A stretch of 64,000 nt of DNA from Kitasatospora sp. GAS204B. Its GTDB lineage: Bacteria; Actinomycetota; Actinomycetes; Streptomycetales; Streptomycetaceae. The translations under genes and the position numbers were made by a program. Every line of letters starts with the position of its first letter. The stretch's first letter is position 1. Location: the NCBI RefSeq assembly GCF_029892155.1, contig NZ_JARZAG010000002.1:1-64000 (forward strand), in the 5' to 3' direction. Below the pieces are notes generated by a model. It was not told the origin of the DNA and searched no databases. It saw nothing but the letters and a program-made list of their open reading frames with translations. Of this stretch, positions 56,330 to 64,000 are shown in pieces.

Positions 56330-56710
56330 ATGAGCAACCCGCAGCACCTGCAGTACAGCAAGGACCACGAGTGGCTGACCGCCGCCGACGCTGACGGCGT
56401 GTCGACCGTCGGGATCACCGAGCACGCGGCCACCGCGCTCGGCGACATCGTCTACGTGCAGCTGCCCGCCGTCGGCGACACCGTCACCGCCGGCGAGACC
56501 TGCGGTGAGCTCGAGTCCACCAAGTCCGTCAGCGACCTGTACTCCCCCGCCACCGGTGAGGTCGTCGAGGTCAACGAGGCCGTCACCGACGAGCCCGCTC
56601 TGGTCAACTCGGCCGCCTTCGAGGGTGGTTGGCTCTTCAAGCTGAAGGTCTCCGAGGCCCCCGCGGACCTGCTCGGCGCCGACGAGTACAGCGAGTTCAC
56701 CAAGTCCTGA
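56330..56710 (+). CDS. gcvH: Glycine cleavage system H protein
   Basis: Lipoyl carrier of the glycine cleavage complex. The 126-residue protein has the lipoyl-Lys K65 in [15 protein letters not shown], followed by [10 protein letters not shown] and a C-terminal helix. The ATG at 56330 lies behind GGAGAATGAG. The 133-base gap from gcvT has no gene. Confidence 0.97.
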   Translation: MSNPQHLQYSKDHEWLTAADADGVSTVGITEHAATALGDIVYVQLPAVGDTVTAGETCGELESTKSVSDLYSPATGEVVEVNEAVTDEPALVNSAAFEGGWLFKLKVSEAPADLLGADEYSEFTKS

Positions 56711-56787
56711 CGGACATCGCGGGCGGTCGCAGCGCGGCGGCCGCCCGACCTCCGGTCCGCTGCCCAGCCCCACGGGAAGACGCCACC

Positions 56788-58056
56788 ATGACGGTTCTCA
56801 ACCAGTCCCTGCACGCACTCGACCCCGAGATCGCCGCCGCGGTCGACGCCGAGCTGCACCGCCAGCAGTCCACCCTCGAAATGATCGCCTCCGAGAACTT
56901 CGCCCCGGTGGCGGTCATGGAGGCCCAGGGGTCGGTGCTCACCAACAAGTACGCCGAGGGCTACCCCGGCAAGCGCTACTACGGCGGCTGCGAGCACGTC
57001 GACGTGGTCGAGCAGATCGCCATCGACCGGATCAAGGCGCTGTTCGGCGCCGAGGCCGCCAACGTCCAGCCGCACTCCGGCGCGCAGGCCAACGCCGCCG
57101 CGATGTTCGCGCTGATCCAGCCGGGCGACACCATCCTGGGCCTGAACCTGGCGCACGGCGGTCACCTGACCCACGGCATGAAGATCAACTTCTCCGGCAA
57201 GCTCTACAACGTGGTGGCGTACCACGTGGACGAGCAGACCAACCTGGTCGACATGGAGGAGGTCGAGCGCCTGGCCAAGGAGCACCAGCCCAAGCTGATC
57301 ATCGCCGGCTGGTCCGCCTACCCGCGCCAGCTCGACTTCGCCGAGTTCCGCCGGATCGCCGACGAGGTCGGCGCGTACCTGATGGTGGACATGGCCCACT
57401 TCGCCGGCCTGGTGGCCGCGGGCCTGCACCCGTCCCCGGTGCCGTACGCGGACGTGGTCACCACCACCACCCACAAGACCCTGGGCGGCCCGCGCGGTGG
57501 CGTGATCCTCTCCACCGCCGCACTGGCCAAGAAGATCAACTCCGCGGTCTTCCCCGGCCAGCAGGGCGGTCCGCTGGAGCACGTGATCGCCGCCAAGGCC
57601 GTCTCCTTCAAGGTCGCCGCCTCCCCGGAGTTCAAGGAGCGCCAGGAGCGCACCCTGGAGGGCGCCAAGATCCTGGCCGCCCGCCTGCTGCAGGAGGACG
57701 CCACCGCGGCCGGCATCTCGGTGCTCTCCGGCGGCACCGACGTGCACCTGGTCCTGGTCGACCTGCGCAACAGCGAGCTGAACGGCCAGGACGCCGAGGA
57801 CCGCCTGCACGAGGTCGGCATCACGGTCAACCGCAACGCCGTCCCGAACGACCCGCGCCCGCCGATGGTCACCTCCGGCCTGCGGATCGGCACCCCGGCG
57901 CTGGCCACCCGCGGCTTCACCGCCGACGACTTCCGTGAGGTCGCCGACGTGATCGCCGAGGCGCTGCTGCCGGGCTTCGACGAGGCCAAGGCCGCCGCCC
58001 TGAAGGCCCGGGTCATCGCGCTGGCCGAGAAGTACCCGCTCTACCCGGACCTCTAA
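56788..58056 (+). CDS. glyA: Serine hydroxymethyltransferase
   Basis: PLP enzyme interconverting serine and glycine with tetrahydrofolate. The 422-residue protein has [21 protein letters not shown]-Lys in [14 protein letters not shown] and the [17 protein letters not shown] segment. The ATG at 56788 lies 78 bases after the gcvH stop. Its position between gcvH and sdaA links glycine cleavage to serine turnover. Confidence 0.97.
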   Translation: MTVLNQSLHALDPEIAAAVDAELHRQQSTLEMIASENFAPVAVMEAQGSVLTNKYAEGYPGKRYYGGCEHVDVVEQIAIDRIKALFGAEAANVQPHSGAQANAAAMFALIQPGDTILGLNLAHGGHLTHGMKINFSGKLYNVVAYHVDEQTNLVDMEEVERLAKEHQPKLIIAGWSAYPRQLDFAEFRRIADEVGAYLMVDMAHFAGLVAAGLHPSPVPYADVVTTTTHKTLGGPRGGVILSTAALAKKINSAVFPGQQGGPLEHVIAAKAVSFKVAASPEFKERQERTLEGAKILAARLLQEDATAAGISVLSGGTDVHLVLVDLRNSELNGQDAEDRLHEVGITVNRNAVPNDPRPPMVTSGLRIGTPALATRGFTADDFREVADVIAEALLPGFDEAKAAALKARVIALAEKYPLYPDL

Positions 58057-58223
58057 GAACGTCCGGCCGGGCGTGGTCGGCATCACCCCCGCCGACCAGG
58101 CCCTTTCCCCCGGGGCACCGCGCACACTGGAACGTGAGCCGGTGCCCCGTCTCATGCCCCGCTCTCCACCCGAGACTCCACGAGACAAGCCGTTCTCGAC
58201 GAGACATTAAGGACGTCACCCCC

Positions 58224-59591
58224 GTGGCCATCAGCGTCTTCGACCTCTTCTCCATCGGCATCGGCCCGTCCAGCTCCCACACGGTCGGCCCGATGCGCGC
58301 GGCCCGGATGTTCGCCCGCCGGCTGCGCTCGGAAGGGCTGCTGGACCAGGTGACCTCGGTCAAGGCCGAGCTCTTCGGCTCGCTCGGCGCCACCGGCCAC
58401 GGGCACGGCACCCCGAAGGCGGTGCTGCTCGGCCTGGAGGGCAACTCGCCGCGGACCGTCGACGTGGCCAAGGCCGACCAGGACGTCGAGCGGATCAAGG
58501 AGGCCAAGCGGCTCAGCCTGCTCGGCACCCACCTGATCGCCTTCGACCCCGACCTCCAGCTGATCCTGCACCGCCGCCGCTCGCTGCCCTACCACGCCAA
58601 CGGCATGACCCTGGTGGCGCACGACGGCGCAGGAACGTTGCTGCTGGAGAAGACCTACTACTCGGTCGGCGGCGGCTTCGTGGTGGACGAGGACGCGATC
58701 GGCGCCGACCGGGTGGTCCCGGACGACACCGCGCTGCGCTACCCCTTCCGCACCGGCGAGGAGTTGCTGCGCCTCACCCGGGAGACCGGCCTGTCCATCT
58801 CCGGCCTGATGCTGGAGAACGAGAAGGCCTGGCGCACCGAGGCGGAGATCCGCACCGGCCTGCTGGAGATCTGGGCCGTGATGAAGGAGTGCGTCAGCGC
58901 GGGCATGTCCCGCGAGGGCATCCTGCCCGGCGGCCTCAAGGTCCGCCGCCGCGCCGCCGCCGGCGCCCGCGCGCTGCGCGCCGAGGGCATCGGCCCGGCC
59001 AACGCGATGGAGTGGGTCACCCTCTACGCCATGGCGGTCAACGAGGAGAACGCCAGCGGCCAGCGCGTGGTCACCGCCCCCACCAACGGCGCGGCCGGCA
59101 TCATCCCCGCCGTCCTGCACTACTTCCAGAACTTCATCCCCGGCGCGGACGAGGACGGCATCGTCCGCTTCCTGCTCGCCGCCGGCGCGATCGGCATGCT
59201 CTTCAAGGAGAACGCCTCCATCTCCGGCGCCGAGGTCGGCTGCCAGGGCGAGGTCGGCTCCGCCTGCTCGATGGCCGCCGGCGGCCTCGCCGAGGTCCTC
59301 GGCGGCACCCCCGAGCAGGTCGAGAACGCCGCCGAGATCGGCATCGAGCACAACCTCGGCCTCACCTGCGACCCGGTCGGCGGCCTGGTCCAGATCCCCT
59401 GCATCGAGCGCAACGGCATGGCCTCGGTCAAGGCCGTCACCGCCGCCCGGATGGCCCTGCGCGGCGACGGCCGGCACCACGTCTCGCTGGACAAGGCGAT
59501 CAAGACGATGAAGGAGACCGGGGCGGACATGAAGGTCAAGTACAAGGAGACGAGTCGCGGCGGCCTCGCTGTCAACGTCATCGAGTGCTGA
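58224..59591 (+). CDS. sdaA: L-serine ammonia-lyase (Fe-S type, single chain)
   Basis: Deaminates serine to pyruvate through a [4Fe-4S] cluster. The 455-residue single-chain enzyme has the [16 protein letters not shown] motif, the [16 protein letters not shown] cysteines, [18 protein letters not shown] and a C-terminal tail. The GTG at 58224 has AAGGACG upstream; the ORF extends to 58134 without family sequence. It closes a gcvT-gcvH-glyA-sdaA unit under the riboswitch or its own promoter. Confidence 0.96.
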   Translation: MAISVFDLFSIGIGPSSSHTVGPMRAARMFARRLRSEGLLDQVTSVKAELFGSLGATGHGHGTPKAVLLGLEGNSPRTVDVAKADQDVERIKEAKRLSLLGTHLIAFDPDLQLILHRRRSLPYHANGMTLVAHDGAGTLLLEKTYYSVGGGFVVDEDAIGADRVVPDDTALRYPFRTGEELLRLTRETGLSISGLMLENEKAWRTEAEIRTGLLEIWAVMKECVSAGMSREGILPGGLKVRRRAAAGARALRAEGIGPANAMEWVTLYAMAVNEENASGQRVVTAPTNGAAGIIPAVLHYFQNFIPGADEDGIVRFLLAAGAIGMLFKENASISGAEVGCQGEVGSACSMAAGGLAEVLGGTPEQVENAAEIGIEHNLGLTCDPVGGLVQIPCIERNGMASVKAVTAARMALRGDGRHHVSLDKAIKTMKETGADMKVKYKETSRGGLAVNVIEC

Positions 59592-59612
59592 CGAAACCAC
59601 TCCCTGACGTGG

Positions 59613-60041
59613 TCAGCCCGTCGCGGCCGGGTCGCAGACCTTCCAGGTGCCGGCATCCTTGCGCAGGTGGAGAGTTGCGCTGACACCGGGTCTGGTCACC
59701 TGCGCGGTGGCCAGATCGCCCCGGACCTGTATGCCGGAGACCTTGATCGGCCGCTTGGCGGTGGCGAGTTGACTGCTGTCGGGCGGGATGTCGCTGTCGG
59801 TGATGGCGTTGGCCTCTTCCGGGCAGAGCAGGCTGACGGTCTTGGCCACGTCGGCCCGGTCGACCGCGGTGGCGAACTGGTCGACCACCTGCTGGATCCG
59901 TACCGGATCACTGTGCGCGTGTTGGACCTGCGCGTGTTGGACCTGCGCGTACCCGATGGCGCCTCCCGTGACGACGATCAGCACGGCTGCGCCGAGGACG
60001 AACGGCCCCTTCCTGGGGCGACGTTCGGGGTTCGGTGTCAC
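59613..60041 (-). CDS. Small membrane-anchored protein at the end of the toxin operon
   Basis: A 142-residue protein: a short basic N-terminus, one membrane helix at about 13-31 (FVLGAAVLIVVTGGAIGY), then a globular extracytoplasmic domain with two Cys (73 and 136) that may pair. The domain pattern VRIQQVVDQFATAVDRADVAKTVSLLCPEE resembles NTF2-like or DUF4878-like ligand domains. A 15-bp tandem repeat encodes HAQVQ twice. It starts 30 bases after the stop of the SUKH-like gene, so it is probably in the same operon. Confidence 0.62.
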   Translation of the reverse strand: MTPNPERRPRKGPFVLGAAVLIVVTGGAIGYAQVQHAQVQHAHSDPVRIQQVVDQFATAVDRADVAKTVSLLCPEEANAITDSDIPPDSSQLATAKRPIKVSGIQVRGDLATAQVTRPGVSATLHLRKDAGTWKVCDPAATG

Positions 60042-60071
60042 TCCTCGCTCCTGTTCGATGGTTCTGCCTGG

Positions 60072-60767
60072 TCAGGTCCGCGCTTCGAAACGCGACATCA
60101 TGAGCTCGTCCAGCGTGGTGCCGAAGTCCGCCGGGTCGATGTCCCCCTCGTAGACGAGAGCGATGTCCCCCGGCGCGAGATCGGGCGACAGGCAGTAGTG
60201 AAGGTTTCCGCCGTCCGAGGTGATCCGCAGCAGTCTGGTCGACGCGATCCTGCCGTCCTCGTCCCAGCCGGGGATGCCCTCGGGGAATCCCGCGAACCTC
60301 GCGAGACTGACCATGTGCACGGGCCGGGCCGGGCCGAACGATGCCCCGTCGGCCCCCGACACGAACCCGGCGTGCACCTCACGGAGAAACACCCGCAGCG
60401 ATGCGGGAAAGCTCTGCCAGAATTCCGGCACCGGGCCGAACTCGCGGGGATCGTAACCGACCCAGGAGACATGTCCACCATCGTCGTCCGCCATGACGTA
60501 CACCAGGGCGGGGCAGTCGTGCACGATGCAGGCCCGCACGTCGGCGCAGCGGGTCGCCAGTGCGGCGGCGAACCGTGGCACCGCGGCGAGGAAGCCGCGA
60601 CTCCAGAGCGAACGAGCCAGTCGGCACCGCGCCCCGGCGTCAGCCGCCAGTGCGATCGGCCGCCACTGCTCCGGCAGTTGAGCAGCCTGTGCTGCCGTCG
60701 GCTCGACGAAGGCAAGCGACCACTCGGGAAGCGTCCGTTCCACCTGGGCATCGCCGATGGCCGTCAT
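60072..60767 (-). CDS. SUKH/SMI1-KNR4-like putative immunity protein
   Basis: A 231-residue cytosolic protein with no signal or membrane segment. The central part has EFWQSFPASLRVFLREVHAG followed by DGASFGP, and a later PEGIPGW ... LLRITSDGGNLHYCLS pattern, which resembles the SUKH (SMI1/KNR4) fold common in immunity proteins. The ATG is one base after the stop of the preceding nuclease-like gene (TGA-c-ATG), so translation is coupled, with GGGAG inside the upstream gene as ribosome binding site. I assign immunity from context plus a moderate fold match; the cognate partner is the upstream gene. Confidence 0.6.
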   Translation of the reverse strand: MTAIGDAQVERTLPEWSLAFVEPTAAQAAQLPEQWRPIALAADAGARCRLARSLWSRGFLAAVPRFAAALATRCADVRACIVHDCPALVYVMADDDGGHVSWVGYDPREFGPVPEFWQSFPASLRVFLREVHAGFVSGADGASFGPARPVHMVSLARFAGFPEGIPGWDEDGRIASTRLLRITSDGGNLHYCLSPDLAPGDIALVYEGDIDPADFGTTLDELMMSRFEART

Positions 60768-60768
60768 G

Positions 60769-61674
60769 TCAGTCTCCCTGGCTCTGCAACAGCTGATCGA
60801 TGGCCGCCTGGAGTTTGCTGCGCACGTCGTTCTCCAGAGCCTGCTGGCTGGCGATCCAGCGCGGATCCGCGCCCGTCACGAAGGCCGCGCTTCTCGACTG
60901 CTTCGACAGGTTCGAAGCGGCCGACAGCCACTGGAAGTTGAGCGGAGCGCGGCTGATGATGAACATGTTGTCGGCGGAGAGCTTGGTGAACCCGCGCATC
61001 TGGACGAGCTCCGACAACGGAACTATGTGGTCCGCGCTGATTTTCAGGCGGCCGTTCGGGCCTGCTTCGATAAGCCTTCCGGACGACGCGGGATAGGCCG
61101 GATCCGGTGCGCCGGCCGTCAACTTCGTGCCGCCTTTGAAGTAGTCGTACGGGACGGAGCCCGGGTTGTCCTTGCGGAGGGCGTCGAACAGCGGGCGCAT
61201 GGGCGAGTTCTTCGGCACCTGCCAGTTCGCCCCGGCGCGCGGCGGGGGCGGCGGCGTCCAGCCGGACCCCACGCGCTGCTTCCCATTCTGGATCTCCGCG
61301 CGTTTGGCAGGGGTGGGCTCCTTGAAGTTGAGATCGCCGGTGCCTGCGGCGTCGGCCAGCGCCATCATCGCGTTGAAGCACGCCGTGTAGGCGGCGGTGG
61401 CCTGATCCTGCTTCGTCCTGAGGGCCGCGGCCTCGGCGTCGTAGGCGTCGGCGGCGGCCTGCTCGCGCGGCACGATGAATTCGTGCGGCTGGGCGTTGTG
61501 GGCCGCGATCTGAGCTCTGACGTCCTGGGCGGCCGCGTACTGCGGCGCACAGATGTCCTGCGGCGTGGCCGCTCCGGCCGGGGCGGCCGACACCAGCGGC
61601 GACGCGAGCAGGAGGAGGGAAACCGGAAGAGCCGTCAGCAGACGAGAAGCGGTCTTGAGCCGCAAGGCAGCCAT
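60769..61674 (-). CDS. Secreted HNH-type nuclease, putative toxin
   Basis: A 301-residue exported protein. The signal peptide covers about 1-36 (ALPVSLLLLASPLVSA core). Residues about 40-125 look helical with Cys at 42 and 99. A proline run at 141-145 forms a linker. The C-terminal about 95 residues have the HNH-superfamily pattern: SADHIVPLSELVQMRGF with D215 and H216, then a FTKLSADN stretch, PLNFQWLS (N246) and SNLSKQSRS (N255, K258). The same arrangement occurs in the nuclease tips of polymorphic toxins. The ATG at 61674 lies behind GGGGGA. It is translationally coupled to a SUKH-like gene. Base composition looks less GC-rich than its neighbours, hinting at acquisition. Activity is inferred, not shown. 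Confidence 0.72.
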   Translation of the reverse strand: MAALRLKTASRLLTALPVSLLLLASPLVSAAPAGAATPQDICAPQYAAAQDVRAQIAAHNAQPHEFIVPREQAAADAYDAEAAALRTKQDQATAAYTACFNAMMALADAAGTGDLNFKEPTPAKRAEIQNGKQRVGSGWTPPPPPRAGANWQVPKNSPMRPLFDALRKDNPGSVPYDYFKGGTKLTAGAPDPAYPASSGRLIEAGPNGRLKISADHIVPLSELVQMRGFTKLSADNMFIISRAPLNFQWLSAASNLSKQSRSAAFVTGADPRWIASQQALENDVRSKLQAAIDQLLQSQGD

Positions 61675-61883
61675 CTATCCCCCGACACCGAATGGTGGAT
61701 CGCGCGGAGCACAGACGACGGAGCGGCTGTGCCCGATCAAGTGCCGGGGCTGGTCGCCGCGGCGTGTACGAGCGATCGAACGCTAGCGGCTCGCGGGGGT
61801 GTTCGGCTTGGACGAATTTGACCTCGCCTCAGATGGTGAGAGCCTTCCCGTGGTTGACGTATCGTCAAGTCATCAGCGCCTGG

Positions 61884-62465
61884 TCAGGCCGTCCGCTCCC
61901 GCACCTTCAGCTCGAACCAGACGCCCTTGCCGCGCGGCAGCAGGTCGGCGCCCCAGCGGTCCGCCAGGGTGTCCACCACCAGCAGCCCCCGCCCGCACTC
62001 CGCCATCCCCGGCTCGGCCACGATCAGGCAGGGCAGCGCCCGCGAGGAGTCCCGCACCTCCACCCGCAGCCAGCCGGGTCGGCGCAGCAGCTTGAGCCCG
62101 ATGGTGCGGCCGCCGGTGTGTCGCACGGCGTTGGCGACCAGCTCGGCGGTGAGTAACTCGCCCACCTCCAGCAGCGGCTGCAGGCCCCAGCTCTGCAGCA
62201 CCGCGAGCACCAGCCGCCGGGCCAGCGGCCCGGACTCGCCGCGCGAGGGCAGCCGCACCTCCTCCGCGGCGGCCGGATCGCGCAGCCGGGGCAGGACGGT
62301 GCGCTCCAACTCCCAGCTGGTGAGCCGCTCCAGGGCCGCGAGCCCGGCAGTGGGCAGGGCCCCGCACGGGGCCACCGCACCCGGCCGCAACACTCCTGCT
62401 GGAGTGTCAGCGGCCAGGTCGGGCCCGAGATGTGATGACTGATCGACTTCGCCCCATCCCGCCAT
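61884..62465 (-). CDS. HATPase-type anti-sigma-factor-like ATP-binding protein
   Basis: A 193-residue protein with a GHKL ATPase domain over its second half: N box LLTAELVANAVRHTGG, G1-like VEVRDSSRALP and G2-like GRGLLVVDTLADRWG. It has no dimerisation or phosphotransfer His domain, so it belongs to the RsbW/SpoIIAB-like regulators abundant in Streptomyces. The start is uncertain: ATGs at 62465, 62474 and 62477 are all in frame and I pick 62465, with GGAG just upstream. No linked sigma factor or anti-anti-sigma gene is seen. Confidence 0.85.
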   Translation of the reverse strand: MAGWGEVDQSSHLGPDLAADTPAGVLRPGAVAPCGALPTAGLAALERLTSWELERTVLPRLRDPAAAEEVRLPSRGESGPLARRLVLAVLQSWGLQPLLEVGELLTAELVANAVRHTGGRTIGLKLLRRPGWLRVEVRDSSRALPCLIVAEPGMAECGRGLLVVDTLADRWGADLLPRGKGVWFELKVRERTA

Positions 62466-62569
62466 GCGCTCCATCATCGCGGTTCGCGAGCAGCCATGTA
62501 CGGACAATGACCAAACGATCACTATTCATTTGGCATATGCCAGCCGCACACGGCCAGGTGCATCGGGTA

Positions 62570-63808
62570 CTACCAAGTGCCCCACGCCATGTTCCAGCCG
62601 CTCAGGCCGTTGTCAGGAGTGACCTGTGCGCCCTTGGAGTTGACGACCTTCACGACATCTCCCACCATCGAGGCCGCGTAGAACTTGGCCGCCGGCGTGT
62701 CGGTGCCGCCCGCGTTGCCCGGGGCGTCCTGCAGGCCGACGCAGCCGTGGCTCACGTTGGCCGAGCCGAAGGTGCCGGCCGAGGACCAGTTGTTCCCGTG
62801 CACGTAGGTGCCCGAGTCGGTGAGCCGCATCGAGTGCGGGACCTGCAGGTCGTACTCGCCGGGCTTGAGCCCGGGCACCGAGGCGGAGGTCATGTGGGCG
62901 GTGCCCTCCTTGGCCTCGATCACCATGGTGCCGTTGTAGGTCGGGTGCTCGTCCGAGCCGGAGCTGATCGGGATGGTCTCCACGGTCTGCCCGTTGTCCT
63001 GCACCGTCATGGTGTGCGCGGCGGCGTCCACCGTGCTGACCTGGGCCCGGCTGCTGATGGTGAAGGACTCGTCGCGGTCCGAGCCGCCGTAGACGCCGGG
63101 CGAGACCTCGACGTTCTTCAGCCGGATGTGGATCTTGACCTGGGTGTTCGGGTTCCAGAAGTTCTGCGGGCGGATGTCCAGCCGGTTGCTGCCCATCCAG
63201 TGGCCCTTGACCTGGGTGCCGTCCGAGGCCTCGAAGGTGATCGCGTTGTCGACCGCCTGCTTGTTCTGGATCGGCATGCCGAAGTCGAACGAGACGATCA
63301 TGCCGACGCCGTAGGTGGAGCCGGTCGCCACGTTGTCCTGGCTGCGCGAGGTCCTGCTCGGGGTCAGCGTGGAGAAGCCGCTGGTGGCCGTGGTGCTCAC
63401 CCCCTTGGCGTCGGTGGCCTGCGCCTTCACCTGGTACGAGTCGGCGACCGAGAGTCCGGCGGCCGGCACCCAGCTGGTGCCGTCGGCGGAGATGCTGCCC
63501 TGGACCGCCTGGCCGCTCTTGTCGGTGACCGTGACCTGGCTCAGCTTTCCGCTGCTGACCGCGACCTTGAGCGCGTCCGGCGCGGCGTTCTGGGTGCCGT
63601 CCTTGGGCTCGATGTCGACCACGGCGGCCGAGGTCGGCGTCGCGGACGCCGAGGCGGCCGGACCCGGGCTGCCGCTGCCACCGGCGGCGGAGCCCGCGCT
63701 CGCCGTGCCGCCCGCGGCCTTCGGGCCGGTGGTGCCACCACCGCACGCCGTGGCGAGCAGCAGGGTGCCGCCTACGGCCAGTGCCGCTCCCACACGTATC
63801 GCGCGCAT
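62570..63808 (-). CDS. L,D-transpeptidase lipoprotein (Ldt)
   Basis: Builds 3-3 peptidoglycan cross-links outside the membrane. The 412-residue protein has a lipobox LATAC with Cys at residue 22, a Ser/Ala/Gly-rich spacer, one or two Ig-like domains (about 60-250), and a C-terminal YkuD catalytic domain with H354-G-C356 (SHGCVGL), the nucleophile being C356. GGGGAG lies at a good distance from the ATG at 63808. A 19-bp tandem repeat sits in its leader. Confidence 0.92.
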   Translation of the reverse strand: MRAIRVGAALAVGGTLLLATACGGGTTGPKAAGGTASAGSAAGGSGSPGPAASASATPTSAAVVDIEPKDGTQNAAPDALKVAVSSGKLSQVTVTDKSGQAVQGSISADGTSWVPAAGLSVADSYQVKAQATDAKGVSTTATSGFSTLTPSRTSRSQDNVATGSTYGVGMIVSFDFGMPIQNKQAVDNAITFEASDGTQVKGHWMGSNRLDIRPQNFWNPNTQVKIHIRLKNVEVSPGVYGGSDRDESFTISSRAQVSTVDAAAHTMTVQDNGQTVETIPISSGSDEHPTYNGTMVIEAKEGTAHMTSASVPGLKPGEYDLQVPHSMRLTDSGTYVHGNNWSSAGTFGSANVSHGCVGLQDAPGNAGGTDTPAAKFYAASMVGDVVKVVNSKGAQVTPDNGLSGWNMAWGTW

Positions 63809-63818
63809 GCCTGTACTC

Positions 63819-63856
63819 CCCAGTGGTTCTCGGTCGACCCAGCGGTTCTCAGTCGA
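63819..63856. repeat. Two 19-bp tandem repeats in the L,D-transpeptidase leader
   Basis: Copies 63819-63837 and 63838-63856 agree at 17 of 19 positions and abut exactly. They lie just upstream of the ribosome binding site of the minus-strand transpeptidase gene, in its leader or promoter. Confidence 0.8.
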
Positions 63857-63953
63857 CAAATCGGTAGATTGTTACATCCGACTACTTCACTCGTTCGGCG
63901 GGATCCATACCCGCCCCCGGAACTCCGGCACCGAACGGTGACCATCGCTCGAA

Positions 63954-63986
63954 CGGCCCACCCCGAGAACGCTTCGGGGCGGGCCG
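63954..63986. terminator. Terminator of a gene beyond the right edge
   Basis: A 13-bp near-perfect stem (63954-63966 with 63974-63986, one mismatch) with a seven-base loop. No gene in the window ends here, so it most likely terminates a neighbour to the right. It also ends the stretch upstream of the transpeptidase. Confidence 0.55.
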
Positions 63987-64000
63987 TCGGTTGCCTTGAT

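Overview
High-GC actinobacterial chromosome, almost certainly Streptomycetaceae (Streptomyces, Kitasatospora or a close relative). The evidence is the strong third-position GC bias, many GTG starts, the branched-chain amino-acid gene order, paired c-di-GMP genes, a CvnD-type tail at the left edge, and an order (ilvB-ilvN-ilvC-serA ... gatCAB ... ligA ... opp ... gcvT-gcvH-glyA-sdaA) that I recall from the Streptomyces core chromosome. I see no rRNA, tRNA, IS element, prophage or CRISPR array.

1-17.2 kb is amino-acid biosynthesis, nearly all on the minus strand: cimA, ilvE, leuB, serA, ilvC, ilvN and ilvB. It is interrupted by a Uma2-like gene, a large YfhO-like membrane protein, a secreted S8 protease and a small conserved-looking ORF. 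Two short leader peptides lie ahead of terminator hairpins. One before ilvB has Ile-Leu-Val-Leu codons and one before cimA has Ile-Ile codons, so both units look controlled by ribosome-mediated attenuation. 17.3-33.6 kb holds a membrane PAS-GGDEF-EAL protein with an intact GGDEF but an eroded EAL site (CdgC-like), a large LuxR-type ATPase regulator, gatC-gatA-(small membrane protein)-gatB, a second c-di-GMP protein with an intact EAL (RmdB-like), ligA and a MetE-like enzyme.

33.7-44.8 kb holds a MacB-type ABC transporter, an ArsR-like regulator divergent from an unusual DUF2218-methyltransferase fusion, another methyltransferase, SDR enzymes, and a compact minus-strand run: cysteine desulfurase, mnmA, LOG-like protein, SDR, TrmH-family methyltransferase. 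44.8-52.4 kb holds an IclR regulator, a TRIC-type membrane protein and a five-gene oligopeptide ABC importer. 52.7-59.6 kb is one-carbon and serine metabolism: two SseB-like genes divergent from a glycine riboswitch followed by gcvT, gcvH, glyA and sdaA. Glycine sensing, glycine cleavage, glycine/serine interconversion and serine deamination sit together.

59.6-61.7 kb is the most novel-looking part: a three-gene minus-strand operon of a Sec-exported protein with a C-terminal HNH-type nuclease motif, a translationally coupled SUKH/SMI1-like protein and a small membrane-anchored protein. I read it as a secreted toxin-immunity unit. The window ends with an anti-sigma-type ATPase and an L,D-transpeptidase lipoprotein. 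Several 5' leaders carry tandem repeats of regular period (9, 10, 19 and 23 bp).
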